Below, in pieces: positions 42,840 through 54,744 of a stretch of DNA of 64,000 nt. The stretch comes from Notamacropus eugenii (lineage: Eukaryota; Chordata; Mammalia; Diprotodontia; Macropodidae), in NCBI RefSeq assembly GCF_028372415.1, contig NC_092874.1:334570651-334634650 (forward strand), given 5' to 3'. The number at the start of each line of letters is the position of its first letter. Within the stretch, counting starts at the first letter, position 1. The translations under genes were made by a program, and so were the position numbers. The notes under the pieces were generated by a model. That model was given only the letters and a program-made list of their open reading frames with translations. It made no database searches and had not been told where the DNA came from.

Positions 42840-43015
42840 GTAGATGAGGTGCTACAAATATAATGAGATTTTTATTGTACCATAAGAAATGATGGATGTG
42901 ATTGATCCAAAGAAATATGGAAAGACTTCTATGAACTTATACAGAGTCAGAAGCTTAGAACAACTTACACAACAATGCAATAATATCATGATACTTAATT
43001 CTAGTTCATTTCAAC
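42840..43015 (+). mobile_element. L1 ORF2 C-terminal fragment
   Basis: 'ttgtaccataagaaatgatg', 'atggaaagacttctatgaac' and 'cagagtcagaagcttagaac' form the L1 ORF2 end in sense orientation. Confidence 0.82.
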
Positions 43016-43084
43016 TGGCCTCTTGTTGAAGTAAGAAAATCCTACTACTCCCCCCAACTGATTCCTGGTCTCACTGACTACAGC

Positions 43085-43788
43085 AACTGTTCCAAACTTT
43101 TTCTTATATTCTCAAGCCTTTCCTGCTATTTCCTCTCCCTATGCTCTCTGCTAATGGCTTCAACCCATACTTCATAAAAAAAAAAAATACAGTCTATTCA
43201 CCAAGAACTCTCTTCTCCCCTCTTCTTCAGCTCACATCGGTCAGATGTCTTCCCCCACTAAGTACTTCATTCCAATTCCTGATGATGATGACAATAATGA
43301 AGTGGCCCTTCTGCTTGCCAAGGCCAATCTTGATTCCTTGGATTCATTATCCCATCCCCTCTTGTCTTCTCCAACAGATTGATCCCACCATCTTCCCTAC
43401 ACTCTCTAATCTTCAGTCTCTTTTTGTAATACACGTATTTTAGTTTTATTTGCCATATATCACTGTGATCCTATTGTAATTAAAATTAATTACAGAATTA
43501 TTTAGTCTTAACTCCACAAAGATAACAACACTGCTGTGGAAGACCAAAGGAGAAAAAGGTCATCTTTATTTTATTGTAAATATTAATCTACATACTGTTA
43601 CTAACTTTTAACAAGTATTAAGAAATTTACATAAACGATTAAGGAAATGATGTCCTTTCATTCATATCCAGCAATAGTATATTGTGCTATATACTGTGTC
43701 CTTTCTACCTCCCAACAAACCCAAGACTCTTCCATCCTTAAAACCCCCAGGAGAATCTAGCATACACCTCAGATATTGTCTTAGATCT
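43085..43788 (+). mobile_element. L2 ORF2, left piece
   Basis: Pyrimidine-rich sense L2 ORF2 with 'ctctgctaatggcttcaacc' and 'tcttgattccttggattcat'. It is interrupted by the SINE at 43789-44050, with a short duplication around tgtctta on both sides. Confidence 0.75.
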
Positions 43789-44050
43789 GCTGCTGCTGCT
43801 GTTCAGTGATTTCGGTCATGTCTGACTCTATGACCCCATTTGGAGTTTTTTTGGCAAAGATAAGAGTGGTTTTGCCCATTTCCTTTTCCAGTTCATTTTA
43901 CAGGTGAGGAAACTGAGGCAAACAGGGTTAAATGACTTGCCCAGGGTGACACAACTAGTAAGTGCCTGAGGTCAGATTTGAACTCAGCAAGATGAGTCTT
44001 CCTGATTCCAAACCCAATGAATGCTCTATCCATTGCACCCCCTGGCTGGC
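43789..44050 (-). mobile_element. Mar-1-like CORE-SINE
   Basis: Complete antisense copy ('aggtgaggaaactgaggcaa', 'tgagtcttcctgattccaaa'). Confidence 0.92.
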
Positions 44051-44700
44051 CCTGTCTTATATCATCCTTCCCATATCAGCTAAACCCCGAAAAAGCCATC
44101 TATAACCCAGTTTCCATTTTCATTCCTCTTCTTATTCTCTTCTAAACCTCCAGAAATCTGGGTTCTGATTTCATTTTTTAAATTAAAACGGCTTCCTCTA
44201 AATTTAGCAATGATCTCTTAACCATCAACTCTAGTGGTCCCTTCTCATGCCTCATTTTTCTTCACCTCTCTTCAGAATTTGACACTATTGACTGTCTTCT
44301 TCTCCTGGATTTTCTCTCTCCTTCTGAGTTTTCCTGATTCTGCTCTCTTATTTGCTCTCCTACCTATCTGACTGCTTCTTTCACTCCTCTTTTATTGGAT
44401 CTTCATCCTTGTCGTGTTTATTAACTGGGAGCGTGTCCCTGAGTTCTGTTCTCTTTTGTCTATGTATGTTCTCTCTCTTGGTGATCTCCTTAGCTCTCAT
44501 AGATTCAATGATCTATGAAGATGCTTCCCTGGTCTATTTCTCTATCCTTAATTTCTCTCCTGAACTGTAATCCTGCATTACTAATTAATTGCCTTTTGGA
44601 TATTTCCAACAGTATGTCCCATTGGTATCTCAAATTTAACATAACAGAAGTTCACTATTTTTTATATAATCTTCTTTCCTATTTCTCATTATACCTTGAA
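44051..44700 (+). mobile_element. L2 ORF2 reverse transcriptase, right piece
   Basis: The plus frame near 44587-44640 reads NCLLDISNSMSHWYLKFN, matching the L2/CR1-type RT motif between the YADD box and the C-terminus. Upstream, 'cttctcctggattttctctc' and the block to 44520 follow L2 order. Confidence 0.85.
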
Positions 44701-44793
44701 ATGCTGGTGTTTGTAGATTATTGTTATGTTAACAATAAAAAAAAAAACTTGAAGAAAAAAGGAAGTTTCTAAAAATCTACTTTTCTATGGAAT

Positions 44794-44815
44794 GGGGGGG
44801 GGGGGGGGGCGGGGG
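44794..44815. repeat. G16-C-G5 homopolymer
   Basis: An uninterrupted G16 tract, a C, then G5. It is G-quadruplex capable and prone to length error in assembly. Confidence 0.9.
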
Positions 44816-44948
44816 AGGTGAGGAAGCCATGACCCTAAACTCCAGACCTTTCTACTGGCTCAAAATCCTGATTAGCTGAAAGTCTAATGTGGAATCTTGG
44901 TCAAATGATTTTTTTGCTTTTGCTCAAGCAAGTTTGTTTCTAAAATCT

Positions 44949-45201
44949 GCTGTTGTTTGGTAAATTTTCAGTCTTGTCCAACAATTTTTGACCCCATTTG
45001 AGATTTTCTTGGCAAAGATACTGCAGTGGTTTGCCATTTCCTTCTCCAGCTCATCTTACTGATGAGGAACTGAGGCAAACAGGGTGAAGTGACTTGCCCA
45101 GGGTCACACAGCTAGTAAGTGTCTGAAGCCGGATTTGAAGTCAGGAAAATGAGTCTTCCTGACTCCAGGTCCAGTGCTCTATCCACTGCACCACCTAGTT
45201 T
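44949..45201 (-). mobile_element. Mar-1-like CORE-SINE
   Basis: Complete antisense copy ending 'ccactgcaccacctagttta'. Confidence 0.93.
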
Positions 45202-45294
45202 ATAAAAATCAGTTTTCTCTAAACCTGGGCAGGTCCCATGTGGCCATGTTCAGGGCTGTTTCCTCTGTAAAATTAAGATGTTGAGATAGATTTC

Positions 45295-45470
45295 ATTTAA
45301 TTCAATTCAGCAAATATTTATTAATTACCTATTATGTGTGAAGCATATGACAAGCCCAGGGAATACAAGACTAAAGCAGGGACTTGAGTTGTGTGAGGAG
45401 TATATAGCATGTACATGGATAAGTAACTATAAGGCAATTTGAAGAGGCAGAGAGAACTGACAGATGGAGG
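45295..45470 (-). mobile_element. L2 3' end
   Basis: 'cagcaaatatttattaatta' and 'gaatacaagactaaagcagg' in antisense L2 order. Confidence 0.68.
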
Positions 45471-46164
45471 AAAAGGGGAGGCTTCGCGAAGAAGTACATG
45501 AAATGAACTTTGAAGAAACATGAGGATTCTGTGACTCCATGCAAAGGCTGGAGATAGAATGCCAAGGGGCTGAAGGGAGAACCCCTAAGGTCATTTCCAT
45601 CTTGAATGATCTATGATTTTGTGATTCCAAGATACACCAGTAGGCAGTTGGATGAGTTTCTGCATGTGGGCCAGGACTTATAAGTTCACTCTCTCGTTCC
45701 AACTGCTGACAGACAAGTGTTGGACCAATGCTACCCAACTCAGAACAGAAAGGAGGGTATGTTGTGTTCCTAGATCTTCCAGACTTTAAAAAAAAAAAAA
45801 GTATGGCAAACCTCTGCCCCAAAGACGGGCAAATACTGCCACCTAGCAGGAGACAGAGAGTACTGCAGTGGCAACAACTTCAGACAAAGAACCATTTAAA
45901 AACAAGAACTGGGTTCATCCATTTCTTCCCATTGTGGTTGAGGTCTCATAAAAGTTATTTTTGATGTGAAGATATAAAAGAGTATAAAGAAAAGCAGTGA
46001 TCATGTAAGCAACTGATCCCCAAGGGCTCTCTATGTACACTTAGTGGGGGTAATCTGTTACTCATTCAACCCTCCTGCTCATCCACTCTGAGAATGAGGG
46101 TTGAGAGCAAGCCCAACCCAGTAATGGATAATGACAGTAAGTGAATAGTGCTAAAACTGCATGA
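45471..46164. other. Non-repetitive; 131-codon minus frame of doubtful reality
   Basis: 45427-45822 (minus) is open for 131 codons, overlapping the L2 edge and two other frames. The product has no domain pattern I recognise. I treat it as non-coding. Confidence 0.35.
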
Positions 46165-46730
46165 AAGATCCAAATAATCCAACCCAGTGAACATTTAGTA
46201 AGTAATCACCATGTGAAGTATACTAATACACTCTAGGGGGTGGGGGAAGAGGAGGGAATAAGTATTTACAAAGTAGATGTGCCAAACGTATTTTTAAACA
46301 AATATTGTGTCATTTGATCTATACAACAACCCTGGGAGGTTAGCCCCACTTTACAGCTGAAAAAACAGAGGTTAAGTGACTTACTCAGGGTCACACAGAT
46401 AGTAAGTATCTGAGGTTAGATTTGAACTCAGGTCTATCCTAACTCCAAGCCCATTGCTCTAACTGCTGCCCCATGCACTACCTCTACTAAGATGAAAGGA
46501 AAAATGTCCCCATTCTCTAGGAGCTCACACTCTACTGGGTGATGAGGCATGCGAATACATGTAAAATTTAGGAAAGGGGAGAGAAATAGCAACAAGGGAA
46601 ATCAGGAAAGACTTCTCTTTGAGTACATCACCTGAACAGAGTGTTGAATGATGCTGGAGATACTAAGAGACATAAATGGGAAGGGTGTGCATTCTAGACA
46701 TGTAATACACCAAGGCATTCCAGGTGGGAG
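46165..46730 (-). mobile_element. L2 interrupted by MIR
   Basis: 46165-46255 and 46482-46730 are consecutive antisense L2 segments ('tctctaggagctcacactct', 'caaggcattccaggtgggag'). MIR lies between. Confidence 0.72.
46258..46480 (-). mobile_element. MIR SINE
   Basis: 'gtgtcatttgatctatacaa', 'gttaagtgacttactcaggg' and 'gatttgaactcaggtctatc'. Confidence 0.88.
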
Positions 46731-47239
46731 GTGGAATACTGACTTCCGGGAATAGTAAACAAGCCATCTTCACTGGAAGATAAAGTTTGATGTTGTCTAC
46801 ACAAAACTGTATGTGTTTCATCCTGGTTTTTCCATTTCAGATGAGAATGAGGTTCATCCGACATCTACCCCCCACACTCCTTCCTCCATGTTTATTCACT
46901 CTTCTCAAGAATCCCAATTATGAGAAATAGCAAGGGGCAAACCCTTCTTCCTCTTTTCTATACTAGCATTTTCCTTTCTCCTTTCCTTTTCTTTCCCCTC
47001 TTCAAATCCTCAGACCAGAACCACTACCCCCTCTTTTTCTTATTTAATGTTCTCAGTGATATTTAAAATGATCAAGATTCTGAAGGGACATTTATTTATT
47101 CTCCCTTTATTAGAATCTTAGCCCTAAGATCCCCATACATCACCATATGACTCCTTCCAATTGCTTAAAAATTGTTTACCTTTCTAGGTCTTTCTTGTTG
47201 CTTGTCTTTGCATTTCAAAGTTACTACCCATCTATCATC
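46731..47239. other. Unassigned, pyrimidine-rich
   Basis: This may be the flank of the L1 piece that follows. No gene is seen. Confidence 0.3.
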
Positions 47240-47690
47240 TTTTCATTAAAAATACTTGAAAGTCCTCTCTTTCATTAAAGATACATTTCTTCCTCTAAAG
47301 GATTATGCTCAGCTTTGTTTGCAGGGCAGGCCATTCTTCATTGTAAGCTTTTGGTTTTTTGTTGGTTTTTTTTTTTTTGGTTTTGAAATATTGTTTTCGT
47401 GTGTGATTTCTTGAAATAGTGTCCAGGTTTTTTTTATCATGGTTTTCAGGAGGTCTAATGAGTCTTAAATTTTCCCTTCTTAATCTTTTTCCAGGTCAGT
47501 TACTTAGCTTTTTTTAGTAATAGATATCAAACCTTTTATTTTGCTCATTCAATCTCTTGGTTTTGTTTTGCTGTTTTATGGCGTCATTGATTTCTGTTTG
47601 GCGTATTCTGGTTTTCAGGGAATCTGTTACCACTTTTTCTTCTAATCTTATTCTCCTTCCAATTCTTTCCTCAAGAGTTGCCATGGTAAC
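47240..47690 (-). mobile_element. L1 ORF1 remnant
   Basis: Antisense L1 ORF1: 'catggttttcaggaggtcta', 'tttttccaggtcagttactt' and 'gtattctggttttcagggaa' parallel the ORF1 blocks at 34530-34600 and 56150-56210. An RFX X-box-like palindrome (gttgccatggtaac) occupies 47677-47690. Confidence 0.72.
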
Positions 47691-48759
47691 ATGAAATATC
47701 CCAGTGGCATCCAGCTCCCTGTATGAACACTCCAGAAAAGCACATGATCAAAAAACAATGATCAGTAAGGGAAACACCCATAAACTCCTCTGTCAAGCAC
47801 AGAACTGCACAAGAATGTGACCTGAAGCCTGCAGATGCTCTGAGGGGGTCTGATCCAGTCTATCTTCTAGTTAATGGGGCTTGAAATTAGGGGAATCTTG
47901 GTCCCAGCCTATCAGAGTTGCAACAGGGGGATGATCCAGACCTAGATAGATTACTGTGTAGGAAAATGGGGCCAAGAAGTGCATGTAGCCTCCAGCCCTC
48001 CAATGGGCTTAAAGTTAGCATTCTACTTCGAGGCACTAAAAGAGACAGGGCCCAGGTTCTTGTGCATGACTATCCAGGGAGGGAGATAGTACATCACTCA
48101 GGAGGCCTGTACCAGGGACCCTCTAGAAAGTTTGAGACTAATGCAAAATCTAACAACCAGATGGAGTCTTTTAGGGCAGGGAATAAAGGTAAAATATAGT
48201 TGTTGAATGCACAAAGTAAAGAACTTTGAAATGGGACTGAGGCCAGCACCTAGATCAGGCTGCCAGGAGACAGCGGCAAAAACCAGAGATTGGAACAGAG
48301 GGTGGCCTATATAGCAGCCACCCCATCTAGAACTGCACTAGGATAACAGCAAACTATGGAGGAGACAGGAACAGGCCTGCTCACTCTATGGGTATGAGAG
48401 AGGATGGAACTTGGTCCCAGCTACCCTATCCACAGCTACAGCAGCAGCATCCAGACAATAGAAAGGTGATAAGACTACAATCTACCAGCATGGGTGAGAC
48501 TTATCCTTCCTCCCTTTCCCCATGCCTCCTCTTTCTCTTCTGCAACAGGCATTAGTTTTTCATAAAAGGCTACAAAGTGATCTCTGAGATTGTCCACAGC
48601 TACTTCCCGGATGCAACTTCCTATTTACCTCATCACCTCAAGATAGGTGTAAGAAAGATTAACACTTTCTCCTCAAAAAGGAGAAGTATGGACAGATATT
48701 CTCAGGGCATACAATAAACAAATGGAAAATTTATTAAAAAAAGACTTTTGGAAAAATAA
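47691..48759. other. Unassigned; possibly retroelement 5' region
   Basis: Its position next to the ORF1 start suggests an L1 5' UTR, but no start motif is visible. A 93-codon plus frame (47918-48199) has no recognised homology. Confidence 0.3.
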
Positions 48760-49350
48760 ACCTTGCCTTAATTAATCAACAAATTAACAAGCATTTTACA
48801 GCACCTATTACGTGGCAGGCTGTACTGAGTGATGGAGACACAAAGAAAATTAAAAACAGTCCCTGTTCTCAAGGAGTTCGCTGTCTAAAGGAGGAGACAA
48901 CATGAAAACAACCATATGTAAACAAAATATTTACAGGATAAATTGAAATAACGTCAGAGGGAAAGCAATTGCATTGAGGGGGATCATGGACTTCTTCTAG
49001 GAGTTAGGACTTTAGCTGAGATTTGAAGGAAGTCAGGGAATGCAAAAGACAAAGGTGAAATGAGAGAGAGTCTTCCAGGAACAGGAGACAGCCAGTCTCA
49101 GATGTTGAGAACTGGGTGATGGAGTGTCATTTGAGAAATAGTCAGGAGGCCAGTGTCCCTGGATTGCTGAGTATGTGGAAGGGAATGTGATCTAAGGAGC
49201 AATTATTAATCATGTATTATATGCCAAGTACTGTTCTAGGAAGAAGGGGATACAAATATAAAAAAGAAAGATAGAAAGCTAGGAAGGAAGAAACCTTTCC
49301 AAGGAGTTTGCATTCAATATTTACATATATAAACATATATAGGATAAACA
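48760..49350 (-). mobile_element. Two adjacent L2 3' ends
   Basis: 48760-49205 is a long antisense L2 ('ctcaaggagttcgctgtcta', 'ttagctgagatttgaaggaa', 'caggaggccagtgtccctgg'). At 49206 a second L2 3' end starts ('gtattatatgccaagtactg'). Confidence 0.85.
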
Positions 49351-49352
49351 TA

Positions 49353-49597
49353 AGGTAGCTGGGGAAACATCAGGCCTGGAGTCAGAAAGACTCATCTTCC
49401 TGAGTTGAAATCCAGTCTCAGACACTTCCTAGCGGTGTGACCCTGGGCAAGTCACTTAACTCTGTTTGCCTCAATTTCCTCATTTCTAAAATGAGCTGGG
49501 AAAGGAAATGGCAAGCCACTCCACTATCTTTATCAAGAAAACCCCAGATTGGGTCACAAAGAATTGGCACAACTTAAAAATAACTCAAAAACAGCAA
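49353..49597 (+). mobile_element. Mar-1-like CORE-SINE
   Basis: Head 'ggtagctggggaaacatcag', CORE, 'ctaaaatgagctgggaaagg' and an RTE-type tail. Confidence 0.92.
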
Positions 49598-50699
49598 AAG
49601 TTACAGAAAGAGGATTCTAGGAGTTGGGAAGAGGATGTCGGAAAAGGCTTTGTGCATGTAACTCAAATGTCTCAGATACATGGAGAAATGAATGACAGGA
49701 GTTGCAATCCCATGGTCAGAATGGAACCTGTGGGATTATCATTGTGAGAGGGAGCCCTGTGAGTTGGGCTGGAGATGGAGGAAAGGGGAGGACGATGAAC
49801 TCAAGTGACTAGTCAGGATATCCAGATTCAGGGGGAACAAGTCACTGCAATGGCATCCAATGGAATAGGAGCATTAGTTGCAGCAATATTTACTCACAGG
49901 GGTTTAGATTTTCTGTAGCGACCGTAGCTCTACATCAGTTGGCAAGAAAAAAAAACTACAGCAGGCAATTTACTATGCAACATAAGAGACGCTAGTCAAA
50001 GCATTGCAGGCTGGTCTCCACTGGCCAAGTCTCTTTGTTTAGACCTGGAAATTCTGGATAGAGGATGACTGGAATGGATGGATATTGCTGGTGGTAAACT
50101 GGTGGTTCCTTGGGACCAACTAGAGGACAGTGAAGGTTTTACTCACACCCTGCTGCAATGCCAGGTATATGGTTTTCTCTGTTTAAGCTGATTCCTTGAC
50201 TTTTATTTTTTTGGTCTGATACAAATTAAGACTAGTTATAAATTATCTATGACTTATATGTGTCAATTGACTACAATTGGAGGATGCCTGTGAATAGCAT
50301 GGTATACACAGAACTAAAACAGGGCAGAGGTTTAAACTTCTGTCCAGAGTGCAAAGATTTCTCTAATTAGGAGCTGAGTCAATTGTGAGAGAATTTTACT
50401 CTTTTTGTTTCATGTATAGCTTTTAAAAACATCTAAATAGCAAAGATAGATGAACTACATGACCCAGGTTAATGGAAGCATTGATAAATCAGATTCACAT
50501 GGCTTAGAGTGCAGGAAAGACTATCGAGGAAGATCTAGCTTCCAAGAGAAGCAGCATCCAAAGGAAGGTCTTGTTTCCTGTGGAGACTTTGGAAGAAGAA
50601 AGAGGTGGTCTAGAAAGAATCTGCTTGTCTTACATTCTCAAGGTGGGAGGTATCCAAAGGAGCAAATATCTTTTCATTTTGCTTTGCTAAAGCTCCAAG
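49598..50699. other. Largely unassigned, non-repetitive
   Basis: 49598-49760 may continue the L2. The remainder shows no family I recognise; an 84-codon frame at 50450-50704 is not convincing. Confidence 0.3.
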
Positions 50700-51075
50700 T
50701 CTGACAGATACCTGTAAGGGTTGTACTTTAGCTGGGTCTTGAAGGAAGTGAAGGATTGCACTGTGAAAAGGGAGTATATTCCAGGCATGGGGGATAGCTG
50801 GTGATAAGGCATAGGATAGAAATTAAGTATCACTAACAGAGAGAAAGTCAGTTTAGCTGGGCCATAGAATAAGGGAAGGACAGTAATACATAAAAGACTA
50901 AAAATATAAGTTGAATCCAGGGTGTGAATGACTTTAAAAGTCAAACAGAGGAATTTATACTTTCTCCTAGGGACAATAGTGAGTCACTGCAGGCCAGGGA
51001 GTAGTAACCTGACTTATATTTAAGGAAAATCACCTCAGTATTCAGGATATTTTGGAGTGAGGAGAGTTAAAGATA
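50700..51075 (-). mobile_element. L2 ORF2/3' region
   Basis: 'ttagctgggtcttgaaggaa', 'tattccaggcatgggggata' and 'aggaaaatcacctcagtatt' in antisense L2 order. Confidence 0.82.
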
Positions 51076-51389
51076 ATGCCTTATATTTATGGCATTCCTA
51101 GTCTAGTAACAGGAAGAGGAGGAGGTTATAAGAAGTCACTTCACTTAGTCCTCCTCTTTTTTCTCTCATAGGCAGATATCTCTGTGATTATTTACAATTA
51201 ACAGGGCCTGCTTATTGAAACTATTCCCTGGAATTGTGTGAATTCAAATCTGAATTGGCATAGGATCAAATCATCATGTTTCCTTGCTTTCCCTTCTTTT
51301 TTCTTCACATTTCTCCTTTCATTTTCCCTTAACTAAATTAATTTAACAAATGTTTATTTAGCATTGCTATGGATCATGCCGTACACTAG

Positions 51390-51512
51390 GTGCTTAGACT
51401 GTGAGCTCTTTAAGAACAAGGACTGTTTTTTGCCTTTCCCTGTCTTCCCAGTACTTACCACAGAGTCCAGCACATAATAGGCTCATAATAAATGCATGTT
51501 GACTGACTGATT
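51390..51512 (+). mobile_element. L2 3' end
   Basis: 'tgagctctttaagaacaagg', 'cagcacataataggctcata' and 'ataaatgcatgttgactg'. Confidence 0.85.
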
Positions 51513-51804
51513 GAACTGAATTCCTCTGCCCGCCACCTATGCCCCTCCCTTGTCCCTTCCTCTTCTTCTCTCTCTTTGCTGGGGTGCTTGTGGGCCCAGA
51601 CCTGGCTTCTTAATCCCTTCTCTTCATGGTATATGGAATTTGGTATGTGTCCTCTCCCTGTTCCCTTTAATCCTTCTCTCTAGTTTCTGCCTTCTCTCCT
51701 TTACCTCCTTCTTACTTCTCTCCTTATCCCATAGCTGCCACCACATATCTATACCTAGAATACCATATAACTAGAATATCTCTATTTCCATGACAAATCT
51801 TGTT
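51513..51804. other. Pyrimidine-rich unassigned stretch
   Basis: C/T-rich, without repeat or exon signature. Confidence 0.3.
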
Positions 51805-52090
51805 GAAGGAATTGGGCATTTTGGTTTTGCCTAAGAACATATGACTCAGGGGGTTTACAACAGTCATCTTCAGGTATTGGAAGATCTTGGGAAAAGGATT
51901 AAACTTGTTTTGGATCCTAGAAAATAGAACTAGGACCAATAAGAAGTCATAAAGAGGCAAGGTGGGTCCTCCCTTGGAAGTCCTCAAGTAGAAGTTGGAA
52001 GACCATTTGTCAATATTGGTGGGGAGTCCTCTGATGGCCGAGTTGGAGGTTCCTCTAGCTCCCAAATTCTATAATTCTGTGATCTCAGAG
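51805..52090 (+). mobile_element. CR1/L3-type LINE 3' end
   Basis: 'cagtcatcttcaggtattgg', 'gaactaggaccaataagaag', 'gaagaccatttgtcaatatt' and the terminal 'aaattctataattctgtgat' are CR1/L3 3' landmarks. Confidence 0.85.
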
Positions 52091-53024
52091 GGTAGACAGA
52101 GACTGGTGATAGTAAAGACATTCTGGGAAAGAAGGGAGAATGGGGAGAAGATAAAGAGGAGGTCTCAGTTCCCTGCCTAATTGGACTTAACTCTGGCCAA
52201 GTCCTCTTCCCTTTCACATATGAAGGATCCATATGAAGTAGCTTCCAAGACTTTGGGGAACCTACACAGTCATCTTCTCTCCCTTTATTCTCCACCTTAG
52301 AGAGACTACCTTGCTCCATCCCATTGTCTCCCCAATCCCTTTCCCCCCACGTGCTTCTCTGGGATCATTTTGTCCTCTTAGGCTCTCTCCCCACCTTTTT
52401 GCCCTATCCTGAACTGTCCCCCTGACAGACCCTGGGATGAATTGTAAAGAACAACTTCAGAGAACTTTAGCAGCCACAAGCTTTGACACAAACACTGCAA
52501 CAGACTCAGGTGACTGGCAGGTGATGCAGAGCACAGTACTGGGCTGCAGCATTACCATGACAACAGACAGTTTTCCCTAGTCTCTGGTGGCTAATGCATT
52601 AGACCAGAAGGGAAGATGAAGGGGAGGAAGAGAACACACGACAAATTACACGTAGGATGAGGTAAAGGAAATAAATGGAAGTCAGGACTGAGCTCGAATA
52701 GTGGAGGCCCATAGAGACCAGGAAGCTGAGTCCTGTTCATGGAATGTGAGTCCAGTGGCCTTTCAGGCTAGCTCCTTGCTCTTCAGTCTTAGAGAAACTG
52801 AGAGAAAGTAAAGGTTGGCCCCAGGGTCCTTTCCCAGGCCTGTTGAGCCCCTTGGCATAGATCTGACATATGCAGCATGACAAGAGGGAAGCCAGGCAGT
52901 TCTTTGCCCCCAAAATGCTTCTTTTCACATGTTAACCGAACTTAAAATTACTCCCTTAGAAATTCATTCCTTGAGGTCCTAAGGTTTTTTTCCTAGTTTC
53001 CAAAGTCCCTTGTTAAAATGTTAG
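52091..53024. other. Non-repetitive, partly pyrimidine-rich
   Basis: A 111-codon minus frame (51984-52319) overlaps the CR1/L3 end and is not accepted. 52470-52600 is non-repetitive, with an X-box-like half palindrome (attaccatgacaac). Confidence 0.35.
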
Positions 53025-53250
53025 AAAAGAGTCAGCTACTCAAATTCTGTCTCTGACTCTATCCCTCGATTGCTATATTATTACCTTGAGCAAAAACTAT
53101 GTGCCTTAATTTCTGCGAATCCGGGATAATAATAGTTATCCTGCCTCTTTCACAGTGATGACATGAGGATCAGAGGAGATCACGTATGCAAAAGGTAGTT
53201 TTACAAATTCTAAAATATGCTGCAAATACAGGATGCCATTATTAATGTTT
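53025..53250 (+). mobile_element. MIR SINE
   Basis: 'ccgggataataatagttatc' and 'gtgatgacatgaggatcaga' in sense MIR order, quite diverged. Confidence 0.65.
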
Positions 53251-53427
53251 TCATATTAAAATGCAAACATCATTAGAAAGAATCATGTGTTAAGCCAGTT
53301 AGCAACTAATACCCTAGAGGTGACTATAGCTGACAGTCAGCTGAGAATAAGACCCTGATACAGGAATGGGAAAGAAGAGTTGCCTAGGAAGTAAGTTAGG
53401 AGGAAAGGGAGAACAGTAATGAAATTT

Positions 53428-53606
<179 letters not shown>

Positions 53607-53696
53607 CAAAAGCAAATGTTAATGCTGCCATACTTTTCCCCAAGTCTGGACCTACACTAAGTTTTCACTATCTCCAGGCATTTCTAGAGAGCTCTC

Positions 53697-53905
53697 AAGT
53701 TTTTAAATTCTTAATATACATTATCTCATTTAAATATCACCACAGCCCAAAGAGGGAGATACTAAAGGGATTTTCCACCCTTTTTCAGTTGAGGAAACCA
53801 CAGTTCAGAGATTTACCCCAAGGTCACAAATCTTGTCAGAACCAGGATTTGAATGAACACAAGTCATCCTTACAACAAATTAAACTCTCTGGCCACCACA
53901 CCTTA
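53697..53905 (-). mobile_element. MIR SINE
   Basis: 'acattatctcatttaaatat', 'cagttgaggaaaccacagtt' and 'accaggatttgaatgaacac'. Confidence 0.8.
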
Positions 53906-53909
53906 GTTC

Positions 53910-54098
53910 TAATGCTTTCCTGCTGTTGATTATTTTCTAATTATCTTATACATAGATAGTTATTTGTATGTTGTCTCCCCCATTAGACTCTGAACTCCTT
54001 GAGAGCAGGGACTGTCTTTTCCCTTTATTTGTATCCCAGGCACTTAGCACTGTGCTTGTCTATAGTAAGTTCTTAATAAATATTTCTTGACTAATGTG
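53910..54098 (+). mobile_element. L2 3' end
   Basis: 'ctccttgagagcagggactg', 'ttgtatcccaggcacttagc' and 'gttcttaataaatatttctt': near-consensus terminus. Confidence 0.92.
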
Positions 54099-54744
54099 AT
54101 TAAAATTTAGGTAAACTGAGGCACAAAGCTCAAAGTATGACAAATTTATTAGCAAAGAGAAAATTTGCCAATAGAAAGGGTCTCAGCCTCCTTCGCCAAC
54201 TAGTATTCCGAATGAGGACTGATAGGTCATTTTTATGGACAAGAGGAGGAGGATCCAAAAAGTATATGGCAGCATCAGAGATGAGGAAAACAATACAATT
54301 GGTCATAAAGTCAAAAGTATCAGAGATATGGGGGACAATCTGATTGTCTGGAGATTTGGAATGCAACACCAACTAAACAGTAGCCCCTCCTTCCATCTTA
54401 TTGCTATGGAAAGCTCTTTGGTGGGGACTGGAGGTGATAGGGCTAGTGTCACAACAATAACAGACCAGACTTTCTTTTTTTAAAAAATGTATTATTTTTA
54501 AATTTTTCCCCCAGACTTTCTTGAAGGACAACCAATGTTGCAGAGATAACAGACCAGAATCCTTGGCATTCACCTACCTCCTCAAGGTTAACAGATTTCC
54601 TTGAAATAAGAATGGAACCATGAGTAGCGGGAAAACTGAGCTTCTAAACTTAACCCAGAGATAATGAGTGATTTAGGTAGTTACACAAAATGTTGGAGGT
54701 GATACACAATGAAATCAATTACAGAATAAAATCAATTTGATTTT
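54099..54744. mobile_element. LTR-like sequence (possible family A relative) with a micro-insertion
   Basis: 54110-54180 weakly resembles the LTR-like family at 57205-57270 ('actgaggcac...aaatttattagc'). The rest is unassigned; three frames of 66-82 codons overlap and are not accepted. Confidence 0.35.
54477..54510 (-). mobile_element. 34-bp L1-like 3'-end insertion with 12-bp TSD
   Basis: A short A/T-rich segment that on the minus strand reads GGGAAAAATTTAAAAAT onward, like an L1 3' terminus plus tail. It is bracketed by ccagactttctt (54465-54476 and 54511-54522). Confidence 0.7.
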
